Assembly (NCBI RefSeq): GCF_003595195.1
Contig: NZ_CP032418.1
Span: forward strand, 136,501-200,500
Source of the DNA: Paenisporosarcina cavernae
Lineage (GTDB): Bacteria; Bacillota; Bacilli; Bacillales_A; Planococcaceae
Length of the DNA stretch: 64,000 bases
Reading direction: 5' to 3'
Shown here: positions 53,234-61,788 of the stretch, in pieces
How positions within the stretch are numbered: the stretch's first letter is position 1
How the letters are laid out: each line of letters begins with the position of its first letter
Position numbers and translations under genes: made by a program
Notes under the pieces: model-generated
What the model saw: the letters and a program-made list of their open reading frames with translations, nothing else
Told to the model about the DNA's origin: nothing
Database searches by the model: none

Positions 53234-54148
53234 ATGGTCATGCAAACCATGATGGAACAAGTAACAAACGAACATCTATTACGCTCGATTCAAGAGCATG
53301 TTGCAATTATTCGCTTTAATGAAAAACGAGAGGTTGCCTACGTAAATCCTTTATTCGCCGAGACAATGGGATATTCCACAGAGGAAATGATGGGGATGAA
53401 GCATGCCACTTTCTGCTTTGATGAATTTTCTCGATCAAGAGACTATCAAACATTTTGGAATGAATTATATAGCGGTAAAAGCTTTCAAGATAAAATTGAA
53501 CGAAAAACAAAATCGAATGAACGCATTTGGCTAGAGGCTACGTATATGCCTATTTTTTCAGAGGACCATTCTGAAGTGTTGGGTGTGGCAAAAATCGCAA
53601 CCAATATTACCGATCGACACAATTACACAGTTGAAATGGCAGATGAGTTAAAGCAAATGTCTGAAACGCTATCGAAAAAATCGAATGAAGGAAAAGAAGA
53701 TAGTGAGCACCTACTTCAAACGATTCACCAGATTCAAAAAGAATCGGTGATGAATCAAGAGAATCTTGTCCAGCTGCAAGAACAGGCAAAAGATATTACG
53801 GCAGTTGTGAAAACGATTCGTGAGATTGCAGCACAAACAAATTTACTTGCACTGAATGCAGCGATTGAAGCCGCACGAGCAGGAGAACATGGTCGGGGAT
53901 TTGACGTTGTGGCAAAAGAAGTACGAAATCTTTCGAACAAAGTCGCACAATCCATTGGAGAAGTAAAAGAAAATATTGATACAATCATTCATAAGATTGA
54001 TCATGTCAGTGAAAGTGTGACGTCCATTTCTTCGAAAGTAGATGTCGGGACGACACAACTTCAAAAAACAGTGTCGAATTTTGATGATATTGCGTCTGCT
54101 TCTAATTCGTTAGACGAACAAGCACACGTATTTTTAGAAACGATGTAA
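53234..54148 (+). CDS. Cytoplasmic PAS-domain chemotaxis transducer
   Basis: A 304-residue soluble receptor. A PAS domain (about residues 12-128: [50 protein letters not shown]) is followed by a short receptor signalling region with the tip [37 protein letters not shown] (about 196-232). No membrane helix exists, so it should sense an internal redox or metabolic state. It is short for a receptor (few heptads). AGGGGGA precedes ATG 53234. Confidence 0.88.
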   Translation: MVMQTMMEQVTNEHLLRSIQEHVAIIRFNEKREVAYVNPLFAETMGYSTEEMMGMKHATFCFDEFSRSRDYQTFWNELYSGKSFQDKIERKTKSNERIWLEATYMPIFSEDHSEVLGVAKIATNITDRHNYTVEMADELKQMSETLSKKSNEGKEDSEHLLQTIHQIQKESVMNQENLVQLQEQAKDITAVVKTIREIAAQTNLLALNAAIEAARAGEHGRGFDVVAKEVRNLSNKVAQSIGEVKENIDTIIHKIDHVSESVTSISSKVDVGTTQLQKTVSNFDDIASASNSLDEQAHVFLETM

Positions 54149-54190
54149 AAAGCAAAAAGTTATTTAGTGCAAAAGAGAGGGGATAATCAA

Positions 54191-54703
54191 TTGAATTGGT
54201 CGAAAACCCGAACGATTGCAGTACCAATTGAGATTGTATGGTCACTTTTTGACGAATCGCAAGCGGCACGAATCATGCCAAAGGTATTAAAAAACGAGTG
54301 GATTAGTAAGACAGATGAGATGGTTGGGTCTACATACGAACAAACATATCAAGAAGGTAAACTAACAGAATCGTATGTCGTCGTAATTACGGAGTATGAA
54401 AACACGCCGGATCGAAAGATTAAAAAACTATTTTTTCAGTTAGCCAATACATTTGATATGGAACTTTCATTTAATCTTGAGAAAGCTAGTGAAACGGAAA
54501 CAAAGTTTACTTATAGTGGCTCAAACAAAGGGACTAATTTTCTCGGTCGTGCTATGCTATTGCTAGGAAGTTCGAAAAAAGCAGATATCGTCTTCACAGA
54601 TTTCTTAAATCGAGTAGAAGCCGAAGCATTGAAAGACTACAAGGAAGTGAAAACTCATGAAGTTCATCCCAGCTCAAATGAATCAGCTCATCAAGAACAA
54701 TAA
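54191..54703 (+). CDS. SRPBCC-family protein
   Basis: A 170-residue START/Bet v1-like hydrophobic-ligand-binding fold protein: NWSKTRTIAVPIEIVWSLFDESQAARIMPKVLKNEW at the start, then the beta strands VGSTYEQTYQEGKLTESYVV and a long C-terminal helix with FLNRVEAEALKDYKE. The TTG start at 54191 lies eight bases after GAGGGGA. Its last 47 bases overlap the next small gene in another frame. Ligand unknown. Confidence 0.75.
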   Translation: MNWSKTRTIAVPIEIVWSLFDESQAARIMPKVLKNEWISKTDEMVGSTYEQTYQEGKLTESYVVVITEYENTPDRKIKKLFFQLANTFDMELSFNLEKASETETKFTYSGSNKGTNFLGRAMLLLGSSKKADIVFTDFLNRVEAEALKDYKEVKTHEVHPSSNESAHQEQ

Positions 54704-54842
54704 AGACTTAGAAACTCGCCTGAAGTCGTTAATGAAAGAAATGGAAATGGAGCGCTCATATGCTTTAAAAGCACTTTACCATTCTGAAGTAGCAGACGGC
54801 GGAAGATATCAACAGGATTATCAAGCATTAGATCCAAAATAA
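54657..54842 (+). CDS. Small charged helical protein (61 residues)
   Basis: A 61-residue protein, MKFIPAQMNQLIKNNKDLET then RLKSLMKEMEMERSYALKALYHSEVADGG, largely helical with possible coiled-coil character and no membrane segment. It starts inside the SRPBCC gene (47-base overlap) with AAGGAAG nine bases upstream, and a terminator follows directly, which supports a genuine two-gene unit. The family is not recognised. Confidence 0.6.
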   Translation: MKFIPAQMNQLIKNNKDLETRLKSLMKEMEMERSYALKALYHSEVADGGRYQQDYQALDPK

Positions 54843-54850
54843 TAATAAGT

Positions 54851-54904
54851 AAAAACACACCGCTGTTTGGACGAAACGTCTTAACATAGTAGGTGTGTTT
54901 TTTT
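54851..54904 (+). terminator. Terminator with nested hairpin
   Basis: AAACACACC (54853-54861) pairs with GGTGTGTTT (54892-54900), followed by further T residues. A small GACG-AAA-CGTC hairpin lies in the 30-base loop. Confidence 0.75.
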
Positions 54905-54993
54905 AGAGTATGAAAATATACATATTTAGCTACAGTCGAACTCTTCAATCCGCGTTTTTCGGAAAAGGAGCACTCGTATAATCCGTTTCATTC

Positions 54994-56616
54994 CTAGTCA
55001 ATCTTCCCAAGAGAAGCCTGTCTCCACCATTTTTTAAAACGTATGCTCGTGAAGATATAGGAAATAGCACATATTACAAGTCCTGTTGGACCAATAATCG
55101 ACACGATGTTTTCATCTAACACTTCCCCGACTACCCAGACACCAGTGAATAGGAGAACACCGTACATCGCAAATTTTTTATGAGATTCAAACACGGTAAA
55201 TCGCATTGTTTGAAAATGATGAACGTCTTTTTGTTCAATTGCTTTTACAGGTGCTTCAATATACTCGACGATTTTTTGGATACTACGATAAACGGGCTGC
55301 GCTTGGAACCATTTCACGAGGAGTTCCCATTTGTTCATATCGCTCGTTTTTAACCAGTCAAAGAAGGCTGGCTTTAGGATATCGATCGTTTCTTTCGTTG
55401 GATTTAGCGACAGTAATAATCCTTCCACCGTTGCGAAGGATCGACCAAGGAAGACAAACCTAGTGGGTACTTGAACCGGTAATGATCGCACCATATCTTG
55501 AATCATTTTTTGTGCATCGAGCATGTCCATTTGCTTTAATCGTTCCCAGTCCATCGTCGCGAATTCACGCAATGTCGGTTCCATTTGTTTCGGATTTGTT
55601 CCAGGCAATAAAAACCCTAAATATTGAAACGCTTCGGCAGCTTTAGCATAATTTTTCAGTAAGATGCCTTCTAATAGTTGGCGGAACAATGTTGCATCAC
55701 TTTCCGATATTTCCCCAATCATGCCAAAGTCGAGCATCACGATTGTTCCGTCTTGTTGGATTAAAATGTTTCCAGCATGCGGATCTGCGTGAAAGATTCC
55801 GGCTTCTAACCACTGAGAAAAGAAAGACCGTAGGAGACGGTCAGAAATTTCTTCTCCTGATAATCCGTGTTGATGGATAAATTCCAAATCATTTACCCTG
55901 TGAGCATCAATCCATTCTAGTACAAGCACACGCTCCGTCGACAATTCACGATAAATGCGGGGAACTTTAACTCGGTCTTCGTGCTCGAACCGTCGTTGAA
56001 AGATTTCAGCGGATCGTCTTTCTTGCTCGAAATCCAGCTCTGCCTCAATGACTTGCCTTACTTCCGTGTATAATTTGTTGAAGTCGATAAAACCTTTTGG
56101 AATAGGAGCGACATATTTGGCAAATTTCATCAGAACGCCTAACGACCAAAAGTCGATTCGAACCAATTCTTGAATGTCTGGTCGTTGTACTTTAATTGCC
56201 ACAATCGATCCATCTTCTAACGTTGCTTTGTACACTTCCCCTATTGAAGCGGAGGCAACAGCAACTGGTTCAATTGATTGAACGAGCGATTTCTTCTCTG
56301 GACCCCATTCTTCCCTCAACACTTGCTCAATTTTTTCCCAAGGAGATGGTGGAACGGAGTCGACAAGTCCTTTTATTTCCGCGATAAATGTTTTTGGCAA
56401 TAAATCCTCGCGTATGCTCATCAATTGGCCAACTTTAATCAGAATACCGTTTAGTTCAAAAAGGACTGTTCGAAATTCTTTTCCAATTCTTCCCCATAAT
56501 TTTGCGTTTTCCGCTGGGGATTTTCGACGAAATCGGTACCAGTACATTCGAATAACAATCGAAATACCAAGCGATAGTACTTTCCATGCCCGCCAAACCT
56601 TCTGATTTTGTTTCAT
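54994..56616 (-). CDS. ABC1/UbiB-family atypical kinase
   Basis: A 540-residue protein of the ABC1/ADCK/UbiB family. The N-terminal signature ILIKVGQLMSIREDLLP contains the K61-x-G-Q motif that folds over the active site, then the alanine-rich loop VAVASASIGEVYKA, the ATP lysine K142 in AIKVQRP, the catalytic FHADPHAGNILI and the metal-binding VMLDFGMIGE. Two C-terminal membrane helices anchor it. The family supports isoprenoid-quinone or membrane lipid homeostasis; the target here is not known. AGAGGGA precedes ATG 56616. Monocistronic. Confidence 0.9.
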   Translation of the reverse strand: MKQNQKVWRAWKVLSLGISIVIRMYWYRFRRKSPAENAKLWGRIGKEFRTVLFELNGILIKVGQLMSIREDLLPKTFIAEIKGLVDSVPPSPWEKIEQVLREEWGPEKKSLVQSIEPVAVASASIGEVYKATLEDGSIVAIKVQRPDIQELVRIDFWSLGVLMKFAKYVAPIPKGFIDFNKLYTEVRQVIEAELDFEQERRSAEIFQRRFEHEDRVKVPRIYRELSTERVLVLEWIDAHRVNDLEFIHQHGLSGEEISDRLLRSFFSQWLEAGIFHADPHAGNILIQQDGTIVMLDFGMIGEISESDATLFRQLLEGILLKNYAKAAEAFQYLGFLLPGTNPKQMEPTLREFATMDWERLKQMDMLDAQKMIQDMVRSLPVQVPTRFVFLGRSFATVEGLLLSLNPTKETIDILKPAFFDWLKTSDMNKWELLVKWFQAQPVYRSIQKIVEYIEAPVKAIEQKDVHHFQTMRFTVFESHKKFAMYGVLLFTGVWVVGEVLDENIVSIIGPTGLVICAISYIFTSIRFKKWWRQASLGKID

Positions 56617-56675
56617 GAAAATCCCTCTTTTCTACCTTTCAGTTTACTCATTCTTTTGTATTTTGTCTTCCATAA

Positions 56676-56712
56676 CAAAAAAGCTGGAAGGCTTTGTGCC
56701 CACCAGCTTTCA
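56676..56712 (-). terminator. Terminator of the first DJ-1/PfpI gene
   Basis: AAAGCTGG (56680-56687) pairs with CCAGCTTT (56703-56710). Read on the minus strand the stem is followed by TTTTTTG. Confidence 0.85.
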
Positions 56713-56728
56713 ATCGTTTAGTTCTAAC

Positions 56729-57391
56729 TTATTTTTCTAATACGTTGATAAATGCTTCTGCAACTGCTTCGGTAGACTGTGGATTTTGACCAGTAACTAA
56801 ATATCCATCCGTCACAACGTGGCTTGACCAATTCGATGCAGGATCATGTTGTGCACCTTGTTCTTTTAGTTTTGATTCTAATAAGAACGGCATGTCATCT
56901 TGAAGACCCGTGTCTTGCTCTTCTTTATTCGTAAAGGCACTAACTTTCTTGCCATCTACTAAATACTTTCCGTTTGAAAGCTTTACATCAACTAGTCCTG
57001 CTGGACCATGACAGACAGCTGCCACCGGTTTATCTGCTTCGTATGTGGAGCGAATGATATCTTGTAACGTCGTATTCCCTGGTAAGTCGAACATTGTTCC
57101 ATGTCCACCTGGTAAGAAAACACCATCGAATGTAGAAGAGGCCACTTCTTCTACAGGTTTTGTATCGGATAGGTATTTTTCTGTTGCTAACATTTCATCT
57201 GAAACTTCGCCTTCTAAGCTAGCTGGATCGACCGGAATTTTTCCGCCATTTGGACTTGCGATAGTGACATCGTATCCTTTTTTCTGAAATGCTAAATATG
57301 CTTCTCCAAACTCTGACAACCAAACACCGGTTGTTTTTCCATTTGGTAATTCTTTATGATTTGTTAATACCATTAATACTTTCTTTGACAT
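56729..57391 (-). CDS. DJ-1/PfpI family protein (Hsp31-like)
   Basis: A 220-residue protein of the DJ-1/PfpI superfamily, Hsp31-like branch. The nucleophile elbow VAAVCHGPAGL carries the reactive cysteine, with the glutamate in GVWLSEFGEAY and the glycine-rich FLPGGHGTMFD. Such proteins act as glyoxalase III or in protein and nucleotide deglycation or chaperoning. AAAGGAG precedes ATG 57391. It follows a second DJ-1 gene on the same strand, 89 bases away, so the pair could answer the same carbonyl or oxidative stress. Confidence 0.87.
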   Translation of the reverse strand: MSKKVLMVLTNHKELPNGKTTGVWLSEFGEAYLAFQKKGYDVTIASPNGGKIPVDPASLEGEVSDEMLATEKYLSDTKPVEEVASSTFDGVFLPGGHGTMFDLPGNTTLQDIIRSTYEADKPVAAVCHGPAGLVDVKLSNGKYLVDGKKVSAFTNKEEQDTGLQDDMPFLLESKLKEQGAQHDPASNWSSHVVTDGYLVTGQNPQSTEAVAEAFINVLEK

Positions 57392-57480
57392 AAAAACGCT
57401 CCTTTCGGTTCTCTTCTTTTATTACCCGAATGAGCAAAAACTATGCATGCAAGAACACATTGATGGTGAAAGAGATCTTT

Positions 57481-58071
57481 TTAATTCGTTAAAGCATCTT
57501 CTTTTAGTTGGTTTTTAAAATACCGTAACGTTTCGATCGACTCTTCTTCAGACATTACATTTAATTGCTTCGCAATCTCCACTGCAAATTCTACGTAGGC
57601 ACTTCCTGGTGCAGTTACAATGCGATTGTCTACAGTGATATCGTCTTTTGACTGTAGCGACCAGTCATGAACGTGTGCATATTCCTCGTCTTCTGGACTA
57701 AGTTGGGTAGAGAACGTTTTTCCTTCTAAAAGACCAGCCGTACTTGGAACAGAAGTACCTGCACAGATACCAGCGATTAAACCGCCTGAAGCATGCACGT
57801 CACGAACAAGTTGTAACATACGATCATCACTTAGAAGAGACAATGGATGGCCACCTGGTGCAATAAAGACTCCATATTCTCTTGCATCTTCTAATTCGTT
57901 AAACGTGTGTGTAGGGTACGTAAGGAGACTAGATGTACCGATGATTGGACGTTTTTCATCCTCCATTGTAAAGGAATGGATGGTATAGCCCTTACTTTTT
58001 AGAACCATCGATGCAATAATCACTTCAAATTCAGCATATTGATCACTTAATAGTAGCAATGCTTTTTTCAT
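57481..58071 (-). CDS. DJ-1/PfpI family protein
   Basis: A 196-residue PfpI-type protein more distant from the Hsp31 branch. It has the elbow IAGICAGTSVPS with the reactive cysteine, and IAPGGHPLSLLSDDRML as the oxyanion loop. It resembles YoaZ/ThiJ-type proteins. AGAGGAG lies seven bases before ATG 58071. A VOC gene ends 16 bases upstream on the same strand, giving a VOC-DJ-1-DJ-1 run suited to reactive-carbonyl handling, although none of the three has a proven substrate. Confidence 0.85.
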   Translation of the reverse strand: MKKALLLLSDQYAEFEVIIASMVLKSKGYTIHSFTMEDEKRPIIGTSSLLTYPTHTFNELEDAREYGVFIAPGGHPLSLLSDDRMLQLVRDVHASGGLIAGICAGTSVPSTAGLLEGKTFSTQLSPEDEEYAHVHDWSLQSKDDITVDNRIVTAPGSAYVEFAVEIAKQLNVMSEEESIETLRYFKNQLKEDALTN

Positions 58072-58087
58072 ATGTATTCTCCTCTTT

Positions 58088-58456
58088 CTATAGCCATTCT
58101 AAAATTTCAAGCCGATTACCAAATGGGTCATTTACATAAATCCGATTTGCACCGGGCAGTGCATCATCAATGACATATGCGATCGAATGCATGGATAAAT
58201 GTTCTTTCCATTCATCAAGCGCATCTACTTCAAACGCAGGGTGTGCTTTTTTTGCAGCAACAAAAGATTGTTCTACCCCAATGTGTACATGGACTGAACC
58301 GTTGGAACACCAACAGCCACCTCGCTTTTTTAGTTCTTCTGGCTTTTCTACTTCGGGTAAACCAAGAATCTTGTTGTAAAATTCTCTGGCTTTCATTTCA
58401 GAACCAATAGGTGCAGATAGTTGAATATGATCCAATCTTTTTAAAAATACGGACAT
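58088..58456 (-). CDS. VOC-family protein
   Basis: A 122-residue VOC-fold protein: LKRLDHIQLSAPIGSEMKAREFYNKILGLPEVEKPEELKKRGGCWCSNG, then VHIGVEQSFVAAKKAHPAFEV and RIYVNDPFGNRLEILEW. The histidine of DHIQL and the glutamate of NRLEIL are the usual metal ligands, so a metal-dependent enzyme such as a glyoxalase or fosfomycin-type transferase is possible. AAAGGAG precedes ATG 58456. First gene of a likely operon with two DJ-1 proteins. Confidence 0.86.
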   Translation of the reverse strand: MSVFLKRLDHIQLSAPIGSEMKAREFYNKILGLPEVEKPEELKKRGGCWCSNGSVHVHIGVEQSFVAAKKAHPAFEVDALDEWKEHLSMHSIAYVIDDALPGANRIYVNDPFGNRLEILEWL

Positions 58457-58634
58457 GGTAAAGCTCCTTTCAAGTGGGGGTCATTCATGGAATATTCAGA
58501 TACTCATATGATATAAATAGTAAGAAAATGACTTAAATCCTCGATATTTTCTTCAAACATGTTATACTAGGAGAATACCTTCGTGACAAATCCATTGAAG
58601 GTTCTTGCATATGCAAGTTTTAGAGGTGAAGAGT

Positions 58635-59135
58635 ATGTTACAACTTCAACTACTACAATTAGAAGATGCGGATAAACTATTAGAATTCGAACGAGTAAAC
58701 CGCTGCTATTTTGAACAATCTGTTCCTACTAGAGGAGACAGTTATTATATCCCAACTAATTTTCTTTCCACTTTAGGGGGATTATTAGATGAACAAGTAC
58801 AAGAAAAGTCCTTATTCTATCTTATTTGGGAAAAGGACGAACTGATTGGCCGAATGAATTTAGTCGATATTAATGAAGAAAATTCGACTGGAACGGTTGA
58901 GTATCGAATAGGTGAAGCACATTCTGGTAAAGGGTACGCGAAAGCTGCACTTCTTATGCTGGTAGAACAAGTGTTAATTCCACGTGGCATTAGAGGATTA
59001 GCGAAAACAACGATCGACAATGTGGCTTCACAAAAAGTTCTGGAATCTGTCGGGTTCGTTCCTGACTCAAGTCTATCAGATGAAGAATTTGTCCACTATA
59101 TTTGGACATATGCTGAAGTATCTAAAACGAATTAA
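58635..59135 (+). CDS. GNAT-family acetyltransferase (RimJ/RimL-like)
   Basis: A 166-residue acetyltransferase related to the ribosomal protein N-acetylating group: LLQLEDADKLLEFERVNRCYFEQ, GTVEYRIGEAHSGKGYAKAALLMLVEQV with the acetyl-CoA loop, and NVASQKVLESVGF. ATG 58635 lies after AGAGGTGAAG; an upstream in-frame ATG (58605) lacks a site. A TATACT -10-like element lies near 58562. It converges on another RimJ/RimL-type GNAT gene. Confidence 0.87.
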   Translation: MLQLQLLQLEDADKLLEFERVNRCYFEQSVPTRGDSYYIPTNFLSTLGGLLDEQVQEKSLFYLIWEKDELIGRMNLVDINEENSTGTVEYRIGEAHSGKGYAKAALLMLVEQVLIPRGIRGLAKTTIDNVASQKVLESVGFVPDSSLSDEEFVHYIWTYAEVSKTN

Positions 59136-59136
59136 T

Positions 59137-59170
59137 CGAACCAAGGAGTGAATAGACTCTTTGGTTTTTC
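59137..59170 (+). terminator. Terminator after the GNAT gene
   Basis: AACCAAGGAGT (59139-59149) pairs with ACTCTTTGGTT (59156-59166), one mismatch, followed by TTTC. Confidence 0.75.
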
Positions 59171-59199
59171 TTATGCAATAATTAGAGTACCATTGTTCG

Positions 59200-59763
59200 T
59201 TAGCGCACCGTTTTGGCATAGACACATGTATCGGTAAGCGTTTTTCCATCAACAGATAGATCATCATTGACGAGAATCCCTTCCAGTACGTATCCTAATT
59301 TCTCCGGAATCGCTCGGCTTTTTATATTAGAAGATTCGATTCGAATTTCAACTCGCTTCATTCCTAAATCGTCTAGAGCAAAACGTGTTAACCGGTCGAT
59401 TGCCTCTACCATATAGCCTTTTCCAGATTGCCTAGAGTCAATCCAATAGCCAATTTCAAGTTTTTTTACTTTCCAATCAATATTGTGAAATCCAGTTGTT
59501 CCGATAAAATCGTGCGTATCTTTTTCGAATATTAAGTACCGGAGAGCGGAACGTTTCAAGAAGTTTGCCATCGCTTGACGCATATTTTGCTCTGTATCTT
59601 CTACACTTGGGGTCTCCTGTACGAAAGGCAGCCAGGGCTTTAACTCTTGTAATGAATGGAGAATCGCTTCATTCGCTTTTGTGCCGTCTCCTTGTTTAGG
59701 CTTTCGTAAATACAATCTTTCCGTATGTAATTCTTCTTGTATGTCTCGTATCATTTCGTGCAT
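59200..59763 (-). CDS. GNAT-family acetyltransferase (RimJ/RimL-like)
   Basis: A 187-residue RimJ/RimL-type acetyltransferase: ERLYLRKPKQGDGTKANEAI, FIGTTGFHNIDWKVKKLEIGYWIDSRQSGKGYMVEAIDRLTRFA and KSRAIPEKLGYVLEG cover the whole fold. Possible targets are protein N-termini, antibiotics or small metabolites. GGGGGA lies six bases before ATG 59763. It is a separate unit, 146 bases downstream of the YcgG-like gene, with a terminator between. Confidence 0.87.
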   Translation of the reverse strand: MHEMIRDIQEELHTERLYLRKPKQGDGTKANEAILHSLQELKPWLPFVQETPSVEDTEQNMRQAMANFLKRSALRYLIFEKDTHDFIGTTGFHNIDWKVKKLEIGYWIDSRQSGKGYMVEAIDRLTRFALDDLGMKRVEIRIESSNIKSRAIPEKLGYVLEGILVNDDLSVDGKTLTDTCVYAKTVR

Positions 59764-59896
59764 CTAAATCCCCCTTATTCATTTTCATTATAGCGATACA
59801 GGAAGATTTTGCCTATCTCCTCTTGACGGGAAGTTGGATGAGGGAGACTTTAATTGTTGTTTTACATTGCATTGTCACTGGAAAATTTTCACGAAA

Positions 59897-59924
59897 AAAA
59901 CCAACTTCATCAAGAAGTTGGCTC
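59897..59924 (-). terminator. Terminator of the YcgG-like gene
   Basis: CCAACTTC (59901-59908) and GAAGTTGG (59914-59921) form an 8-bp stem; on the minus strand it is followed by seven T. The stop codon lies in the loop. Confidence 0.88.
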
Positions 59925-60665
59925 TGCAGTCGCTTGCATTGATTTGTGATGGAATGGACATTTGCCTTCGATCGGTTCACTGTCATCTCCAATGAAAAAT
60001 TGTTTCCACTCGTTATGAGTAGGATCCCCAAAATGACTGATGTCCGGATGCTTCGGTAAGTTATCCCATTTTTCTACTCGTTCTCGTACTTTCTCACGAG
60101 ACATGACGCCACCTTTTTCCGTTCCTTCTAGACCTTGGAAAATTTTTCGTGGTTGGAAGCCTATGACCATGGAGTTTCCTAAAGCACGTGTTTTCCGCTG
60201 TTTATACGCAGGAGTGTTCCCGAAAGCGAAAATCGGCTCCCCATGAAAACGGAAATCCCATAAGTAATGGTCAGGATCTTTCGGAGCATCTTCTGGCCAT
60301 TCTAATTCATCCTCTGTATGTAGGTATTGAAGAATATCCCAAAACTGTTGTCGATAGTCTTCTAATGATCCTTCTACTTCCATCGGTTCAACAAAAACGA
60401 ATAAGCCGTGACGTTTATGTTTTGGTTGTTCGAATAAAGCTAAAAATTCTTTTAACGTTTGTGGTAAGTTGGACCAATCCTCTCGGTTGATATAGCCGTA
60501 TCGAAGTTCCCCATTTAACAGACCACTTCGTCCAAAGTAACATGGAAAGGTTTTGTCCGTGACGGTTGCTTTAAATGTTTGGAATTCCTCTTTTAACCAT
60601 GAGGGAAGGTCATCACGTGTTTCGATGTCTTCCAATGTTAATAAAGCATGTTTCGTTGAAATCAT
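59910..60665 (-). CDS. YqcI/YcgG-family protein (heme-dependent guanidine N-hydroxylase family)
   Basis: A 251-residue protein of the YqcI/YcgG family. Characteristic blocks are FPCYFG (about 40-45), LWDFRFHGEPIFAFGNTPAY (about 135-154), RALGNSMVIGFQPRKIF and the C-terminal GKCPFHH. Characterised relatives include DcsA (arginine N-omega-hydroxylation for D-cycloserine) and GntA (guanitoxin), which are heme enzymes oxidising guanidine groups; most members are untested. GGAGG lies eight bases before ATG 60665. It is divergent, across 140 bases, from a dimethylargininase-like gene, so both neighbours belong to guanidine-acting families. Candidate heme ligands are H141 or the late histidines, unproven. 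Confidence 0.82.
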   Translation of the reverse strand: MISTKHALLTLEDIETRDDLPSWLKEEFQTFKATVTDKTFPCYFGRSGLLNGELRYGYINREDWSNLPQTLKEFLALFEQPKHKRHGLFVFVEPMEVEGSLEDYRQQFWDILQYLHTEDELEWPEDAPKDPDHYLWDFRFHGEPIFAFGNTPAYKQRKTRALGNSMVIGFQPRKIFQGLEGTEKGGVMSREKVRERVEKWDNLPKHPDISHFGDPTHNEWKQFFIGDDSEPIEGKCPFHHKSMQATAEPTS

Positions 60666-60805
60666 GTGTTCCGCCTCCACGCGTTTAGTCGTACACCTTT
60701 TATTCCCCGAAAATGGAAATTGAAACTCGGGATTGCTTTCTCACGTTTAAGGAATGCACAAAGGGGAATGGTACATGAAAGACTGGATTAGGTGGAGGCT
60801 GCAAC

Positions 60806-61660
60806 ATGAACGTAAAATTACAACCGCATCAGTGGACAGGTTGCCATAGCGAATATGGAAATTTACAACAAGTAATTGTGTGTGAGCCGAAATATATGGC
60901 GATAAAAGAAGTGATTAATGATGTGCAAAAACAATATGCAAGTGAAAATATTAATCAATTTCGAGCGATGAAACAACATCAGGACTTCGTGCGTACGCTT
61001 CAAGTAGAAGGCGTACAAGTTATAAAGGTCCCTGCCAAACAAGATTTCCCAGAACAAGTATTCACGCGAGATATCGGATTTACAGTTGGGAATAATGTAT
61101 TTATTTCTAATATGGCGAGTGACGTTCGTGACGGAGAAGAAGAGATGTTGCGCAAGTGGTTGGGAATGAATGGATACGCCTATAAACGGATGGAAAGTGG
61201 TCACGTTGAAGGCGGTGACGTCATCGTAGATGGAAAACGAGTATTTGTTGGTGTTAGTAACAGAACAAGTCGGGATGCGATAACAAATCTTCAGAACGAG
61301 CTTCCAACCCATGACGTGATTGCCATTCCTTTTAATCCTAAATACTTACATTTGGATTGTGTTTTCAATATTCTTTCTCCAACGGATGCGCTTATTTTTC
61401 GAGATGCAATGGACGAAAAAACAATCGAACTGTTAAGTAAGTATTACCGCTTAATCGATGTAGAAGCGGACGAACAATTTTCAATGGGAACGAACGTATT
61501 ATCCATTGGAGGTAATAGAGTCATTAGTTTACCAGTAAACCCGAAGGTAAATGCTTCGATGAGCGAAGCGGGATACCGAGTTATAGAAGTAGATTTAAGT
61601 GAAATTATAAAGTCAGGTGGCTCGTTCCGTTGTTGTACGATGCCTTTAACCCGAAAATAG
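60806..61660 (+). CDS. Dimethylarginine dimethylaminohydrolase/amidinotransferase-like protein
   Basis: A 284-residue guanidino-group-modifying enzyme with the pentein fold. Conserved residues are R88-D89 in VFTRDIGF, E135 and D138 in GHVEGGDVI, H182 and D184 in LHLDCVF, and the probable nucleophile C276 in SGGSFRCCT. It resembles Bacillus YkgA. Enzymes of this class hydrolyse arginine, N-omega-substituted arginines or ornithine derivatives, or transfer the amidino group. GGTGGAGG precedes ATG 60806. The divergent YcgG-type gene may make its N-hydroxyguanidine substrate; that link is inference. Confidence 0.86.
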   Translation: MNVKLQPHQWTGCHSEYGNLQQVIVCEPKYMAIKEVINDVQKQYASENINQFRAMKQHQDFVRTLQVEGVQVIKVPAKQDFPEQVFTRDIGFTVGNNVFISNMASDVRDGEEEMLRKWLGMNGYAYKRMESGHVEGGDVIVDGKRVFVGVSNRTSRDAITNLQNELPTHDVIAIPFNPKYLHLDCVFNILSPTDALIFRDAMDEKTIELLSKYYRLIDVEADEQFSMGTNVLSIGGNRVISLPVNPKVNASMSEAGYRVIEVDLSEIIKSGGSFRCCTMPLTRK

Positions 61661-61665
61661 CGACT

Positions 61666-61696
61666 TGCCTCTCCGGAATAATGGAGAGGTTTTTTT
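61666..61696 (+). terminator. Terminator after the dimethylargininase-like gene
   Basis: CCTCTCC (61668-61674) pairs with GGAGAGG (61683-61689), followed by TTTTTTT. Confidence 0.9.
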
Positions 61697-61756
61697 GCGT
61701 ACAAAAGTGCTTCCTTCATAAGCGGTTGATATGCAATTAGTGAAAAACAACCGTAC

Positions 61757-61788
61757 TATATAGCTAGGAAAGTAAAAGGAGCTATATA
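61757..61788 (+). promoter_or_regulatory. Hairpin enclosing the MFS ribosome site
   Basis: TATATAGCT (61757-61765) and AGCTATATA (61780-61788) are perfect 9-bp inverted arms. The AAAGGAG ribosome site is at the right end of the loop and the first base of the start codon ends the right arm. It may be an operator or a translational control hairpin. Confidence 0.5.
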
